A stretch of DNA of 64,000 nt from Chitinophaga rhizophila (GTDB taxonomy: Bacteria > Bacteroidota > Bacteroidia > Chitinophagales > Chitinophagaceae), in contig NZ_JAICCF010000003.1 of the NCBI RefSeq assembly GCF_019492185.1, positions 186,001 through 250,000 on the forward strand, given 5' to 3'. Under the pieces are notes generated by a model. The model was not told where the DNA came from. It did not search any database and saw only the letters and a list, made by a program, of their open reading frames with translations. How positions within the stretch are numbered: position 1 is the stretch's first letter; every line of letters starts with the position of its first letter. Positions 26,901 through 34,503 of the stretch are shown here, in pieces. The position numbers and the translations under genes are program-made.

Positions 26901-27382
26901 GTGGTGGCCCCTGTAGAGGTACCTTTCAGCTTAACGCTTACACCAGGCAACGGTGTGCCTTTATCATCGGTTACCTGCCCGCTGATCCTTACAGGTTGCT
27001 GGCCTGCCTCGGTTACAGCGCGTAATCGATTAAGTACAATTTGCCGCCCTGATACATGATATTGCAGCTGCATCGGATGGAGTAATTGATCCAGGATGAT
27101 GGCTAATGTTTCGTTATCTGCCACCACATCTACTTTGCGGTCAGCCTGTATAAGAGAGGAACTATAGAGGAATTTCACATCTACCAGTTTCTCAATCTGG
27201 CTGAGGATCTTCCCTATTGGTTGTTGTTTTGCTTCCAGTGAAATCTTTTGCTGGAGCACTTCCTGGGCGTTGCCGGGCGTGGCAAATGCAATGGTTGTAA
27301 ACGACAGGGCTATCAGCAGCTGATAGGCGCAAGTACGCATAACGTGGAAGATTAAATCACGGATTCGTAATCTTTTTTTCAT
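23957..27382 (-). CDS. SusC-family TonB-dependent transporter with STN signalling domain
   Basis: 1141 residues. After the signal (MKKRLRIRDLIFHVM to about residue 39) comes an STN domain (about 45-115, with QPIGKILSQIEKLVDVKFLY), then a carboxypeptidase-D-like domain (VSGQVTDDKGTPLPGVSVKL is seen as ISGQVTDDKG), TonB-box-like VVVVGYG, plug (NPLYVIDG, ITVLKDASAAIYGMRAANG), and barrel ending in VNVGFEISL. The STN domain contacts FecR in the periplasm, so ligand binding can release the sigma factor encoded upstream. This is the import and sensing gene of the locus. Confidence 0.96.
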   Translation of the reverse strand: MKKRLRIRDLIFHVMRTCAYQLLIALSFTTIAFATPGNAQEVLQQKISLEAKQQPIGKILSQIEKLVDVKFLYSSSLIQADRKVDVVADNETLAIILDQLLHPMQLQYHVSGRQIVLNRLRAVTEAGQQPVRISGQVTDDKGTPLPGVSVKLKGTSTGATTDANGAYGFNVPALSGILIFTYVGYANKEIEINGKHTVNAALESSSTSLGDVVVVGYGSQRKESLTGAISSVTSKDLNGVHAGSTVSAGLAGKIAGVSFRFSDGRPGASASIQIRNMGNPLYVIDGIQQDEGQFNNIAPTDIESITVLKDASAAIYGMRAANGVVVVTTKRGKLGSRNTINVNVYRGWQNWTRFPKTVNAYEWMVGKADADMNQSGRTNITQEELDKWQQGTEDGYKSFDWYKFIVKGNSPLTQANLNFTGGSERINYYVSATHLNQNSVLGREFTFERTNVQSNIEARVSDRFKIGAQINGRIETRDQPGVPGTDDYWGARFALLRNRPTERPYANDNPDYPNDIGHNTENWALQNKKLSGYWRSDWRVLQSNLTAEYQFPLEGLTAKGLFSYYYANEIMNGHEYTYKVYTYDPVNDKYNVTGGSSNPYRERRNRTILTPTVQVQLNYNKTFGKHTVGATLVAERIKRRDISSYVHSVPTLNQLPLIYFSTMDTYNDGDGTEARLGYIGRLNYNYGGKYYIEMSARRDASWKFAPNKRWGTFPSVSGGWRLSEEAFFSAVSKKAVSELKLRASYGKLGDDDVGIGAYDYLAGYNYNSSTVILDGNPVIGSSNKGVPVRNISWFISRTIDIGLDYGLLNDKITGAIDVFNRRRTGLLGAKYDILVPNELGYRLPSENVNSDQVAGIEGSIAYSGKVREVSFNIGGNFSVARARTLHTYKPVFNNSLDHYRNSSEERYVNAFWGYEVVGQFQSQEEINKYGVNIDGTGNKTLLPGDLIYKDINNDGIINNLDERPIGYGTGRNPILNFGFSFSANWKGFDARIDFSGGAGYSFNRNWEMRNPFQNGGNLMADLYEDRWHRENPLDLNSRWIPGRYPALRFNDGGHSSFGRNSDFWLINVKYIRARTMELGYSVPKNLLGRAKIERARFYINASNLFSIDNMKNVGIDAEIVDDNGLTYPQSKFVNVGFEISL

Positions 27383-27543
27383 AACTTGGATTGTGTTCCT
27401 TATTAAATAATGGGAAATGGAATGGCTGTCTTATCCCAGTGGAGCGGGCATAAGGCAATTGTGATCTTGGTTGTAGCCAGTGGTACGGCCATACCGCTGG
27501 CTATTTTCATTAAGTACTACTGGTCATGAGTAATAATCGTGGT

Positions 27544-28635
27544 TTAGTTTTCAATAACATTCGGGTGACATCCTTTGGCTGTCAGCGTGATTTCATCTCC
27601 TTCGATAATACATCCCGCTTCCAGGGCCTTACATATAAGGCGCATTTTCTCGTATAATGGTTCGTCTGTCAATGATGCAGTTAACCGGCAACCGGATAAC
27701 AAGGCTTTGTCATAGCGGATATGCACACCATAGGTTTGCGATATTGCAGCCATAACACTATCTACCGGCGCATCATCAAATTCAAATGAGTAACTCATTA
27801 CATCGTCCGTTTTCTGCGTACTGACTTTCGGCAGGTGCCGCAATACGGCTACAGACAGGGTATTTCTTTTCAATACAGCCTGCTGGTTGGCAGAAAGATT
27901 AGCTAGTACATTAGTGCCCAGCGGTTTTGCTGACACTGCTATTTTACCTGTTTTAACGTGAACTTCTATGAGACTATCCGCTTCATACGCTTTCACATGA
28001 AAGCTGGTCCCGAGTACATTAATCACCATTTCATTAGCATATACTACAAACGGCTGTAACGTGTTTCGTGATACTTCAAAGAAAGCCTCGCCGGATAGAT
28101 ATACTTCTCTTTTACTATTGCGGTCCAGCGTAGCAGGATAACTGATCCTTGCGCCTGGTTGCAATATAATAGAACTGCCATCAGGCATACTGACTGTCTT
28201 CGGACGTGCCGCAGTATTGATCTCTTCGATACGCTTGTTACCCTCCAGGTGGGCTTCTTCCAGCAGACGAACATATGCAGCGGGCGCTTTTTCAGTACGC
28301 ATCCACCAGAGCGCTGCACCAGCAGCAACACATAGTAATGCGGCTGCCCAGTACCATACTTTGAACCGCGACACAGTTACGGGCTTAGCCTCTTTCGGGT
28401 CCATCAGCAACTGAATGTCGTTCCACAGATCCTGTTCATCTTTTTCTTTCAGCTGAAATGCAGGTAACTGTGCGGCAGCCATGATGATAGCCCTGGCTTG
28501 CTGCATAGCTTCTCTTTGAGCCGGATACCTGGCAATGACCTGTTCCCAGTAATCGCTGTCCTTTCCTTCTTTTACCCATGCCACAAAAGCGTCATTACAG
28601 ATAAAATCTGCTGTATCGTATAGTGAATAATCCAT
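27544..28635 (-). CDS. FecR-family anti-sigma factor
   Basis: 363 residues: a cytoplasmic N-terminal part (about 1-85) that binds the sigma factor, one membrane helix (VWYWAAALLCVAAGAALWW, about 90-108), then the periplasmic FecR domain with MPDGSSIILQPGARISYP and VYLSGEAFFEVSRN, and a C-terminal STN-contact domain (FDDAPVDSVMAAISQTYGV). It transmits the signal from the STN domain of the downstream SusC. It sits 95 bases after the sigma gene and 161 bases before SusC. Confidence 0.95.
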   Translation of the reverse strand: MDYSLYDTADFICNDAFVAWVKEGKDSDYWEQVIARYPAQREAMQQARAIIMAAAQLPAFQLKEKDEQDLWNDIQLLMDPKEAKPVTVSRFKVWYWAAALLCVAAGAALWWMRTEKAPAAYVRLLEEAHLEGNKRIEEINTAARPKTVSMPDGSSIILQPGARISYPATLDRNSKREVYLSGEAFFEVSRNTLQPFVVYANEMVINVLGTSFHVKAYEADSLIEVHVKTGKIAVSAKPLGTNVLANLSANQQAVLKRNTLSVAVLRHLPKVSTQKTDDVMSYSFEFDDAPVDSVMAAISQTYGVHIRYDKALLSGCRLTASLTDEPLYEKMRLICKALEAGCIIEGDEITLTAKGCHPNVIEN

Positions 28636-28730
28636 AACGGTATGTGCCTTCCGACAGTAGTTATAATGATAAAGGCAGGTACTTGCTGTTTTAACTCACT
28701 TCACAGCAAATAAATTTTCAGGAGCAGGTA

Positions 28731-29282
28731 TTATTTCCAGTTTTCCCTCATTTTGACAACGGCTCTTTGTACGAGGTTACGAACAGATTGTTCATTAATC
28801 TGCAGGATACCGGCTATCTCTTCCCAACTGAAGTTATCGTAGAAACGCAGCCTGATTACTTCCTGCTGTCGTTCGGGTAAGCGGGACATGGATAGTTGCA
28901 GACGTTGCATCAGCAGGGTATATTCTTCCGTCCTGATCTTGAGGTCTTCGATAGATTCTGTTTGTGAGGGGGTGATATAGGGAATGGGTTTGATATCTGC
29001 CAGCCTGTACAACCTGCGGCGTAGCGAGCGGAATAGGTAGTATTTGACAGAGCTGGTTTCAGAAAGATTATTTCGGGTGCGCCAGAGATCGGCAAAGAGG
29101 TCCTGCATGGCATCTTTTACGAGGGAGGTATCGGGTAGGAGGTGGTAGCCATAGTTATACAAGGCGCCTGCATGACGCCGGTACATTTCGTTGAAAGCTG
29201 ACACATTCCCCTGTTTGAAAGCCGTCCATAGCTCGTGGTCCGCTATGGCCTTCTGGTTGATGATATTTTCGGACCCCGCCAA
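28731..29282 (-). CDS. ECF RNA polymerase sigma factor
   Basis: 183 residues. Region 2 is ALYNYGYHLLPDTSLVKDAM with DLFADLWRTR; region 4 is LPERQQEVIRLRFYDNFSW with EEIAGILQINEQSVRNLV as helix-turn-helix. There is no upstream in-frame ATG that would keep region 2; the start at 29282 is TTG, preceded by ACGAGG, so a TTG start is the best choice. It directs transcription of the downstream SusCD locus when FecR is triggered. Confidence 0.92.
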   Translation of the reverse strand: MAGSENIINQKAIADHELWTAFKQGNVSAFNEMYRRHAGALYNYGYHLLPDTSLVKDAMQDLFADLWRTRNNLSETSSVKYYLFRSLRRRLYRLADIKPIPYITPSQTESIEDLKIRTEEYTLLMQRLQLSMSRLPERQQEVIRLRFYDNFSWEEIAGILQINEQSVRNLVQRAVVKMRENWK

Positions 29283-29346
29283 TTTACCTCGTTTAAAGCT
29301 ATTGCCTTTAAACTACAAGCTATAAAATTTATATGAGAAGGTATAG

Positions 29347-29418
29347 AAAATAAAAGGGGCCTGATGAAAATCAGGCCCTCCCCAAATTAACCATTAAAAA
29401 AACTCATTTGAATTTTGC
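29347..29418 (-). ncRNA. Predicted short transcript with terminator (unit a)
   Basis: On the minus strand a -7 element TATTTTTG (29431-29424) is followed about 60 bases later by a 9-bp hairpin with a 4-base loop (29357-29378) and TTTTATTTT. This would give an RNA of about 70 bases with no gene inside. Its sequence resembles unit c at 49758-49822. It lies upstream of the sigma gene and could instead be an attenuated leader for it. Confidence 0.45.
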
Positions 29419-29555
29419 TGTATCAAAAATAGGAGGATTCCCCCGCTCATCTGTTAATCATAAGTTAATGATTGCAAATAATTTTTGATAATAGCGGGTC
29501 AGTTTGATTGTCTGGAGTCCGTTAAGATTCGGTCAATGTCTTATACCGTTGGGCT

Positions 29556-29626
29556 ACCAATTCGTCACTTCAAGGGCACCTGGATATCCCCGGGATATTG
29601 AGATGCCCTTGAAGTGACGAATTGGT
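29556..29626. repeat. Perfect 23-bp inverted repeat with 25-base spacer
   Basis: Arms 29556-29578 and 29604-29626 are exact reverse complements (ACCAATTCGTCACTTCAAGG and so on). The spacer is itself partly dyadic around CCCGGG. There is no T run, so it is not a typical terminator. It lies in gene-free DNA between units a and b. Confidence 0.85.
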
Positions 29627-30110
29627 GTGGGGTAAATATGGAGTTCTAAGCGAAACTGGGCAAAAGGTGGATGAACACAAAACCGATAATTATTTTATAT
29701 AATCTGAGAGATGAGGCGGGTGCTGTTGGAAATGCTTCGCGATATCAGGAATGGCCTGGTCAGGCTATGAGGGCAAAAATGTTGGGCGTTTATGTGGAAT
29801 GGCCTGGAGCCGCTCAACTGAAGGTCTGAATTACGATGAGGTTAGCGTAAAATGACTGCTGGGAAAGGACAAAAAAAGGCCCCCGCAAGAAATTGCAGGG
29901 GCTTACCATTTAACCTATATTCTGTACTGTAGCATCAAATTTTCAAATATTCTCCAGGGTATATCAACATTTTAGACTTGTCTATATTCACTTATATCTA
30001 TCACTAAAGTGTCTCCCTCAAATATTTACTGTATCTAAGACTGCAGTTTATAACGGAAGTTTAATCGGGGTCAGAAAATTTTTTCAATTTTATTCTAACT
30101 TGCTCCAACT
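29627..30110. other. Intergenic region between the sigma gene and the WYL regulator
   Basis: Apart from unit b and the promoter region of the WYL gene, no coding frame is supported in this stretch. Confidence 0.5.
29870..29930 (-). ncRNA. Predicted short transcript with terminator (unit b)
   Basis: A stem of 10 positions with one mismatch (29879-29888 with 29893-29902) and a 4-base loop is followed on the minus strand by TTTTTTT. The upstream -7 candidates (AAAATTTG ending at 29936, AATATTTG ending at 29944) are one base off consensus. It repeats the layout of unit a 450 bases away. Confidence 0.35.
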
Positions 30111-31064
30111 ATGAACAGGATAGACCGACTTTCTGCCATTCTGATACAGTTACAGGGCAAAAAAATTGTGAAAGCAGCTGAAATAGCAGAACGCTTTGAC
30201 ATCAGCCTGCGTACTGTATACCGGGATGTCAGGGCACTGCAGGAAGCTGGTGTGCCGATAGGTGCAGAAGCAGGTACCGGCTATTATCTGGTAGAAGGAT
30301 ATCACCTGCCGCCGGTTATGTTCAGCAGGGAAGAGGCCGCTGCCCTGCTGACTGGGGAGAAACTGATGGCTAACCTGAGCGATCATTCCAATAAGAAGGA
30401 GTTTAGCAATGCCATGCAGAAGATCAAAGCAGTATTGCGAGGAAGCGAGAAAGACTTCCTGGAATCACTCGAAGACAATATTGCTGTGGTAAGTCGCCGG
30501 CCACCGGTAGGGGATGAATTTCCTAACCGGTTCCTTTCAGATATCCAGCATGCATTGGGTAAGCAGCTGATCATGGAGCTGGACTACTTTGCACTTCATA
30601 ATGAGACGCTGACCAAAAGATCGGTAGAACCGATTGGTATCATTTATATGAGTGGCTATTGGCACTTGATTGCCTGGTGCCGCCTGCGGCATGGATACCG
30701 GGATTTCCGGATGGACCGCATTAAAAATGTGGCAGTGTCAGCAGACCCGTACGATAAGACCCGTCATATTACCCTGAAAGAGTACACTGACCGTTATGGC
30801 GACTATGAATCAAAAGCTCATGTAGTTAAAATACGTTTCCCCAAAGCCTTCGGCCGTCGTATTGGTGATCAGAAGTTTTACTATGGATTGGTGGAAGAGC
30901 AGACGGTAGGAGAATGCCTCGAAATGACCTTTCTGGCTCCCTGCCTGGAATGGTTTGGCCGCTGGCTATTACTTTGGGGAGCAGCGCCGGAGATAGTTAC
31001 CCCTGTCGAACTGACCGAGAAAATGCAATTGCTCGCTACAGAAATAAAACAACACTATTTGTAA
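30111..31064 (+). CDS. WYL-domain transcription regulator (YafY/DeoR-like HTH)
   Basis: 317 residues. A winged helix-turn-helix at residues 1-60 (KAAEIAERFDISLRTVYRDV) is followed by a linker and a WYL domain whose signature region reads EPIGIIYMSGYWHLIAWCRL, and a C-terminal WCX-type extension ending LATEIKQHYL. WYL domains sense ligands, often nucleic-acid derived. The gene just downstream encodes a GyrI-like domain protein, a frequent partner of this regulator type. A TGACA-N6-TGTCA dyad in the gap after it (31073-31088) is a candidate operator. Confidence 0.92.
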   Translation: MNRIDRLSAILIQLQGKKIVKAAEIAERFDISLRTVYRDVRALQEAGVPIGAEAGTGYYLVEGYHLPPVMFSREEAAALLTGEKLMANLSDHSNKKEFSNAMQKIKAVLRGSEKDFLESLEDNIAVVSRRPPVGDEFPNRFLSDIQHALGKQLIMELDYFALHNETLTKRSVEPIGIIYMSGYWHLIAWCRLRHGYRDFRMDRIKNVAVSADPYDKTRHITLKEYTDRYGDYESKAHVVKIRFPKAFGRRIGDQKFYYGLVEEQTVGECLEMTFLAPCLEWFGRWLLLWGAAPEIVTPVELTEKMQLLATEIKQHYL

Positions 31065-31072
31065 TTCCCTAC

Positions 31073-31112
31073 TGACATAAGGCTGTCACTTCCCCTTATT
31101 TACTTTGTATCA
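31073..31112 (+). promoter_or_regulatory. Dyad and promoter-like sequence before the GyrI-like gene
   Basis: TGACA-TAAGGC-TGTCA (31073-31088) is a perfect 5-bp dyad. About 20 bases further on is TTTACTTTG, close to the -7 consensus but one base short. Together they could be a regulated promoter, probably under the WYL protein. Confidence 0.4.
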
Positions 31113-31271
31113 GTAACAATAAATGATTACTGAATGAAGCTACACCTGTGGGGCCATTGGCTATTACTGATCGTCGGCATTGTGCACCAGTTTACAATGT
31201 CAGATCCGGGAGGCATTGCCACGCATAAGCGTAAACGTATTTCTGATACATGCCATACTAAACTATCTGTT

Positions 31272-31871
31272 ATGTCAAAAACCGATCTCACCAAAGTACA
31301 CAAGGAACTGTATACAGCAAAAGCGCAACCGGCACTGATCTTTGTGCCTGCAGGACATTATGTGGCTATTACAGGGAAGGGCGATCCCAACGGACAACTG
31401 TTTGCAGACAGTACACAGGCCTTGTATACGGCAGCATATACTATCAAGCAGGCTTATAAGCAACTGGAGCAGGACTTTGTGGTCAGCAAACTGGAAGGCA
31501 CATGGTGGGTAGAGCAGGAGGGATATCCTTTGGATGTACCGCGGGAAGAGTGGTGCTGGCAGTTACTGATCCGTATGCCGGACTATGTAATGAGAACGAT
31601 TGTTCAGCAGTCGCTGGATGCAGCCTTTACAAGGAAGCAGTTGCCTTTGTTACGTCAGGTATCGCTCATTACATTGGCAGAGGGAAAGAGTGTGCAGATA
31701 TTACATAACGGTCCGTATTCGGAAGAACCGGCTACGTTGAAAGTCATGGAAGCATTCATTACCGGGCAGGGGCTGACCTATAATGGGCGGCACCATGAGA
31801 TCTACCTGTCAGATCCGCGCAAGACAGCGCCCGCCAGGATGAAGACCATTCTGCGGCAGCCGGTAAAGTAA
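31272..31871 (+). CDS. GyrI-like small-molecule-binding domain protein
   Basis: 199 residues from ATG 31272 (MSKTDLTKVHKELYTAK). The frame is open from ATG 31134, but relatives begin with this KTDL-K-HK-LY block, and the extra N-terminus looks like chance sequence, so I prefer the internal start. VPAGHYVAITGKGDPNG is the typical first strand region, LEGTWWVEQEGYPLDVPREE the middle, and VQILHNGPYSEEPAT the C-terminal GyrI signature. GyrI-like domains bind small hydrophobic or cationic compounds. It likely works with the WYL regulator. Confidence 0.85.
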   Translation: MSKTDLTKVHKELYTAKAQPALIFVPAGHYVAITGKGDPNGQLFADSTQALYTAAYTIKQAYKQLEQDFVVSKLEGTWWVEQEGYPLDVPREEWCWQLLIRMPDYVMRTIVQQSLDAAFTRKQLPLLRQVSLITLAEGKSVQILHNGPYSEEPATLKVMEAFITGQGLTYNGRHHEIYLSDPRKTAPARMKTILRQPVK

Positions 31872-31881
31872 GTAAGAGAGA

Positions 31882-32643
31882 TTATTTTTCGCCGAGTCCC
31901 AGCAGGTCTATGGCCTGCTGTGCAGCGATCTGGCTGGCATCTTTTTTATTGAATGCCTTGCCGCTACAGATTAGTTCACCATCTACGACAGCTCCTACAG
32001 TAAAGATGCGACGGCCATTATCCATCTGTTCTTCCAGCAGGTCGAACTCGAGGGTTTTACCATGTTTATTCGCCCAGCCGTACAGTTTGTTCTTATGGTT
32101 CATCTCTACATTTTCGAGTTGTTCAAGGTCAATGTAGGGAACGATGAGACGTTGGTGTACGAACTGTTTGGTTCTGTTATAGCCTTTATCAAGGTATACA
32201 GCGCCAACGAGTGCCTCCAGAGTGTTACCGAAGATCTGGCTGATTTTGAGGAAGCTGTTGTATTTATCGTAGATAGTCAGTTTACGCAGGCCCATTTTGA
32301 TAGCGATATCATTGAGCTGCTGACGGTTAACGATTTTGGACCGCATTTCGGTCAGGTATCCTTCAGTTTTATAAGGATACTTTTTGAAGAGGTAATCTCC
32401 TATGATAGCGCCAAGGATTGCGTCGCCCAGATACTCCAGGCGTTCATTGCTTTCAAGGAACTTCTCTTTGCTGGAGCGATGGCTTAACGCCACCTCATAC
32501 AATGAGAAGTTGCCTGGGGCAAATCCCAGCAAATTGTAGAGGTCCTTGTAAAGGCCTCTCTTTTTCGGAACGAATCGATATAAAAATCCTGGCAGTAATT
32601 TCACACAATCAAGCAACAAATTTTTTGAAAATAACAGAAGCAT
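31882..32643 (-). CDS. rnc: Ribonuclease III
   Basis: 253 residues. The catalytic signature NERLEYLGDAILGAI (about 66-80, Asp74) cleaves double-stranded RNA; a C-terminal dsRNA-binding domain follows (about 180-250, with HKNKLYGWANKHGKT and FNKKDASQIAAQQAI). ATG 32643 overlaps the end of fabF by 35 bases, so the two genes are translationally close. acp-fabF-rnc is the usual order in Bacteroidota. Confidence 0.97.
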   Translation of the reverse strand: MLLLFSKNLLLDCVKLLPGFLYRFVPKKRGLYKDLYNLLGFAPGNFSLYEVALSHRSSKEKFLESNERLEYLGDAILGAIIGDYLFKKYPYKTEGYLTEMRSKIVNRQQLNDIAIKMGLRKLTIYDKYNSFLKISQIFGNTLEALVGAVYLDKGYNRTKQFVHQRLIVPYIDLEQLENVEMNHKNKLYGWANKHGKTLEFDLLEEQMDNGRRIFTVGAVVDGELICSGKAFNKKDASQIAAQQAIDLLGLGEK

Positions 32644-33862
32644 TATGGCCTCCGAAACCGAAGGTATTACTCAATGCAGCGTTGATTTCTCTACGTTGTG
32701 CGACGTTAAAGGTAAAATTTAATCCCGGATCCAGATCGGGATCCTTTGTGAAATGATTGATTGTAGGAGGTACAATACCATGTATTACGGACATAATCGC
32801 AGCGATGGCTTCAATTGCTCCAGCGGCGCCCAGAAGGTGCCCGGTCATAGATTTCGTGGAACTGATGTTCATTTTGTAAGCATGTTCCCCAAATACCTGC
32901 TGTATAGCTTTTACTTCCGCGACATCACCGAGTGGTGTGGAAGTGCCGTGCACATTAATATAATCAATATCATGGGGTTGCAGTCCCGCATCTGATAAGG
33001 CCAGTCTCATTACGTTCATAGCGCCGAGTCCTTCCGGATGTGGTGCAGTAAGGTGATAGGCATCTGCAGTTGCGCCGCCTCCGGCCAATTCAGCATAAAT
33101 TTTGGCTCCTCTTGCCGTCGCATGTTCATAGGATTCTAACACCAGCCCGCCAGCGCCTTCCCCCATAACAAAGCCATCTCTGTCAAGATCGAAGGGACGG
33201 GATGCTGTAGCCGGGTCATCATTTCTTTCGGACAGGGCTTTCATTGCGTTAAAACCACCTATGCAGGCTTCGTTTATAACGTTTTCTGATCCTCCGGTGA
33301 TCATCACATCTGCTTTGCCGTACTGAATATAGTGCATAGCTTCAATAATAGCATTTGTTGCAGAAGCGCAGGCAGAGACTACTGAGAAGTTAGGGCCTCG
33401 GAAGCCGTGACGGATAGAGATATGCCCCGCGGCAATATCAAGGATTAACCGGGGAATCAGGAAAGGGCTGAAACGAGGAGTTCCATCACCCTGGCCAAAT
33501 TCTTTCATTTCCTGGCAGAAATTGATCATTCCGCCTATACCAGACGCCCAAATAACCCCAACCCTGTCCATATTGACAGTATTGCGGTCAATTCCGGCAT
33601 CTTGTACTGCCTGGTCAGCAGCAATGACAGCTGTCTGGGTAAAAGGATCCATTTTACGGGCATCCTTTTTGTCCAGATAATTGGTAGCGTCAAAGTTCTT
33701 CAGTTCGCAAGCAAAACGGGTCTTGAACTTGGCAGCATCAAAATGTGTAATAGGGCCGGCACCGGATACACCGTCCGTCAACCCCTTCCAGAAATCGGAT
33801 ACGGAATTGCCGAGCGGTGTAAGTGCGCCTAAACCTGTAACGACTACTCGTCTTGGTTGCAT
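32609..33862 (-). CDS. fabF: Beta-ketoacyl-ACP synthase II
   Basis: 417 residues. Condensing-enzyme triad: Cys165 in VVSACASATNAI, a His in YINVHGTSTPLGD and a His in KSMTGHLLGAAGAIEA. It extends acyl-ACP with malonyl-ACP in fatty-acid synthesis in the cytoplasm. It follows acp by 24 bases and overlaps rnc. Confidence 0.98.
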   Translation of the reverse strand: MQPRRVVVTGLGALTPLGNSVSDFWKGLTDGVSGAGPITHFDAAKFKTRFACELKNFDATNYLDKKDARKMDPFTQTAVIAADQAVQDAGIDRNTVNMDRVGVIWASGIGGMINFCQEMKEFGQGDGTPRFSPFLIPRLILDIAAGHISIRHGFRGPNFSVVSACASATNAIIEAMHYIQYGKADVMITGGSENVINEACIGGFNAMKALSERNDDPATASRPFDLDRDGFVMGEGAGGLVLESYEHATARGAKIYAELAGGGATADAYHLTAPHPEGLGAMNVMRLALSDAGLQPHDIDYINVHGTSTPLGDVAEVKAIQQVFGEHAYKMNISSTKSMTGHLLGAAGAIEAIAAIMSVIHGIVPPTINHFTKDPDLDPGLNFTFNVAQRREINAALSNTFGFGGHNASVIFKKFVA

Positions 33863-33886
33863 TAAAACAAATCTGATTAAGTAGGA

Positions 33887-34123
33887 TTATTTCACATGTT
33901 CTTCCAGGTAAGCAACTGCCTGGCCAACAGTAGTAATAGTTTCAGCTTGTTCGTCAGGAATGGAGATGTTGAATTCTTTTTCGAATTCCATGATCAGTTC
34001 TACCGTATCCAAAGAGTCAGCGCCCAGGTCGTTGGTAAAGCTGGCTTCAGGAGTTACCTCGGCTTCGTCAACGCCCAATTTGTCAATAATGATCTTTTTA
34101 ACTCTTGATGCAATGTCTGACAT
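33887..34123 (-). CDS. acpP: Acyl carrier protein
   Basis: 78 residues from ATG 34123; the longer frame lacks family support. Acidic, with Ser37 in LGADSLDTVELIMEFE as the phosphopantetheine site. It carries acyl chains for FabF, encoded next. A strong promoter lies upstream at 34157-34185. Confidence 0.98.
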   Translation of the reverse strand: MSDIASRVKKIIIDKLGVDEAEVTPEASFTNDLGADSLDTVELIMEFEKEFNISIPDEQAETITTVGQAVAYLEEHVK

Positions 34124-34156
34124 AATTTTAAGTGTTTTTGGTTTAAAACTTGAGTG

Positions 34157-34185
34157 CAAAAATATAATTTTTATTGAATTGACAA
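34157..34185 (-). promoter_or_regulatory. Promoter of acp-fabF-rnc
   Basis: On the minus strand TTG (34185-34183) lies 18 bases before TATTTTTG (34164-34157), matching the Bacteroidota -33/-7 layout. The predicted start is about 25 bases before the ATG. Confidence 0.75.
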
Positions 34186-34189
34186 CAAA

Positions 34190-34503
34190 GCACACAAATT
34201 TTAGCCCTTATACTTTAGTTGTATACGCTCAAGATGCCCGACAGCAAAGGATCTAGCCACTAATTAATAATAACAGCAATCACTGGTTTCACCCCTAAAA
34301 TGCATATTATGACACTTTTATACACCTTTATATATGCAACATCTGCTCAAACAGCGGCATGTTGCCACTCAACAGCCTAATCAGCCATCTATATACCTGA
34401 ACAACACAATTAACTTTAATTAACACTGCAGCTATCGCCGCAGCAATCCCATTTATTAAATTTGCCCGGATTTATCCCTACTATATTAAATTAACATAAG
34501 CTC
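34190..34503. other. Divergent intergenic region between acp and the RND operon
   Basis: No coding frame is supported. On the plus strand TAAATTTG (34457-34464) is a candidate -7 element for the efflux operon, with a start about 30 bases before the ATG. Confidence 0.55.

Noticed and set aside
29556..29626. Terminal inverted repeats of an insertion sequence
   Set aside because: Only 25 bases lie between the arms and there is no transposase frame.
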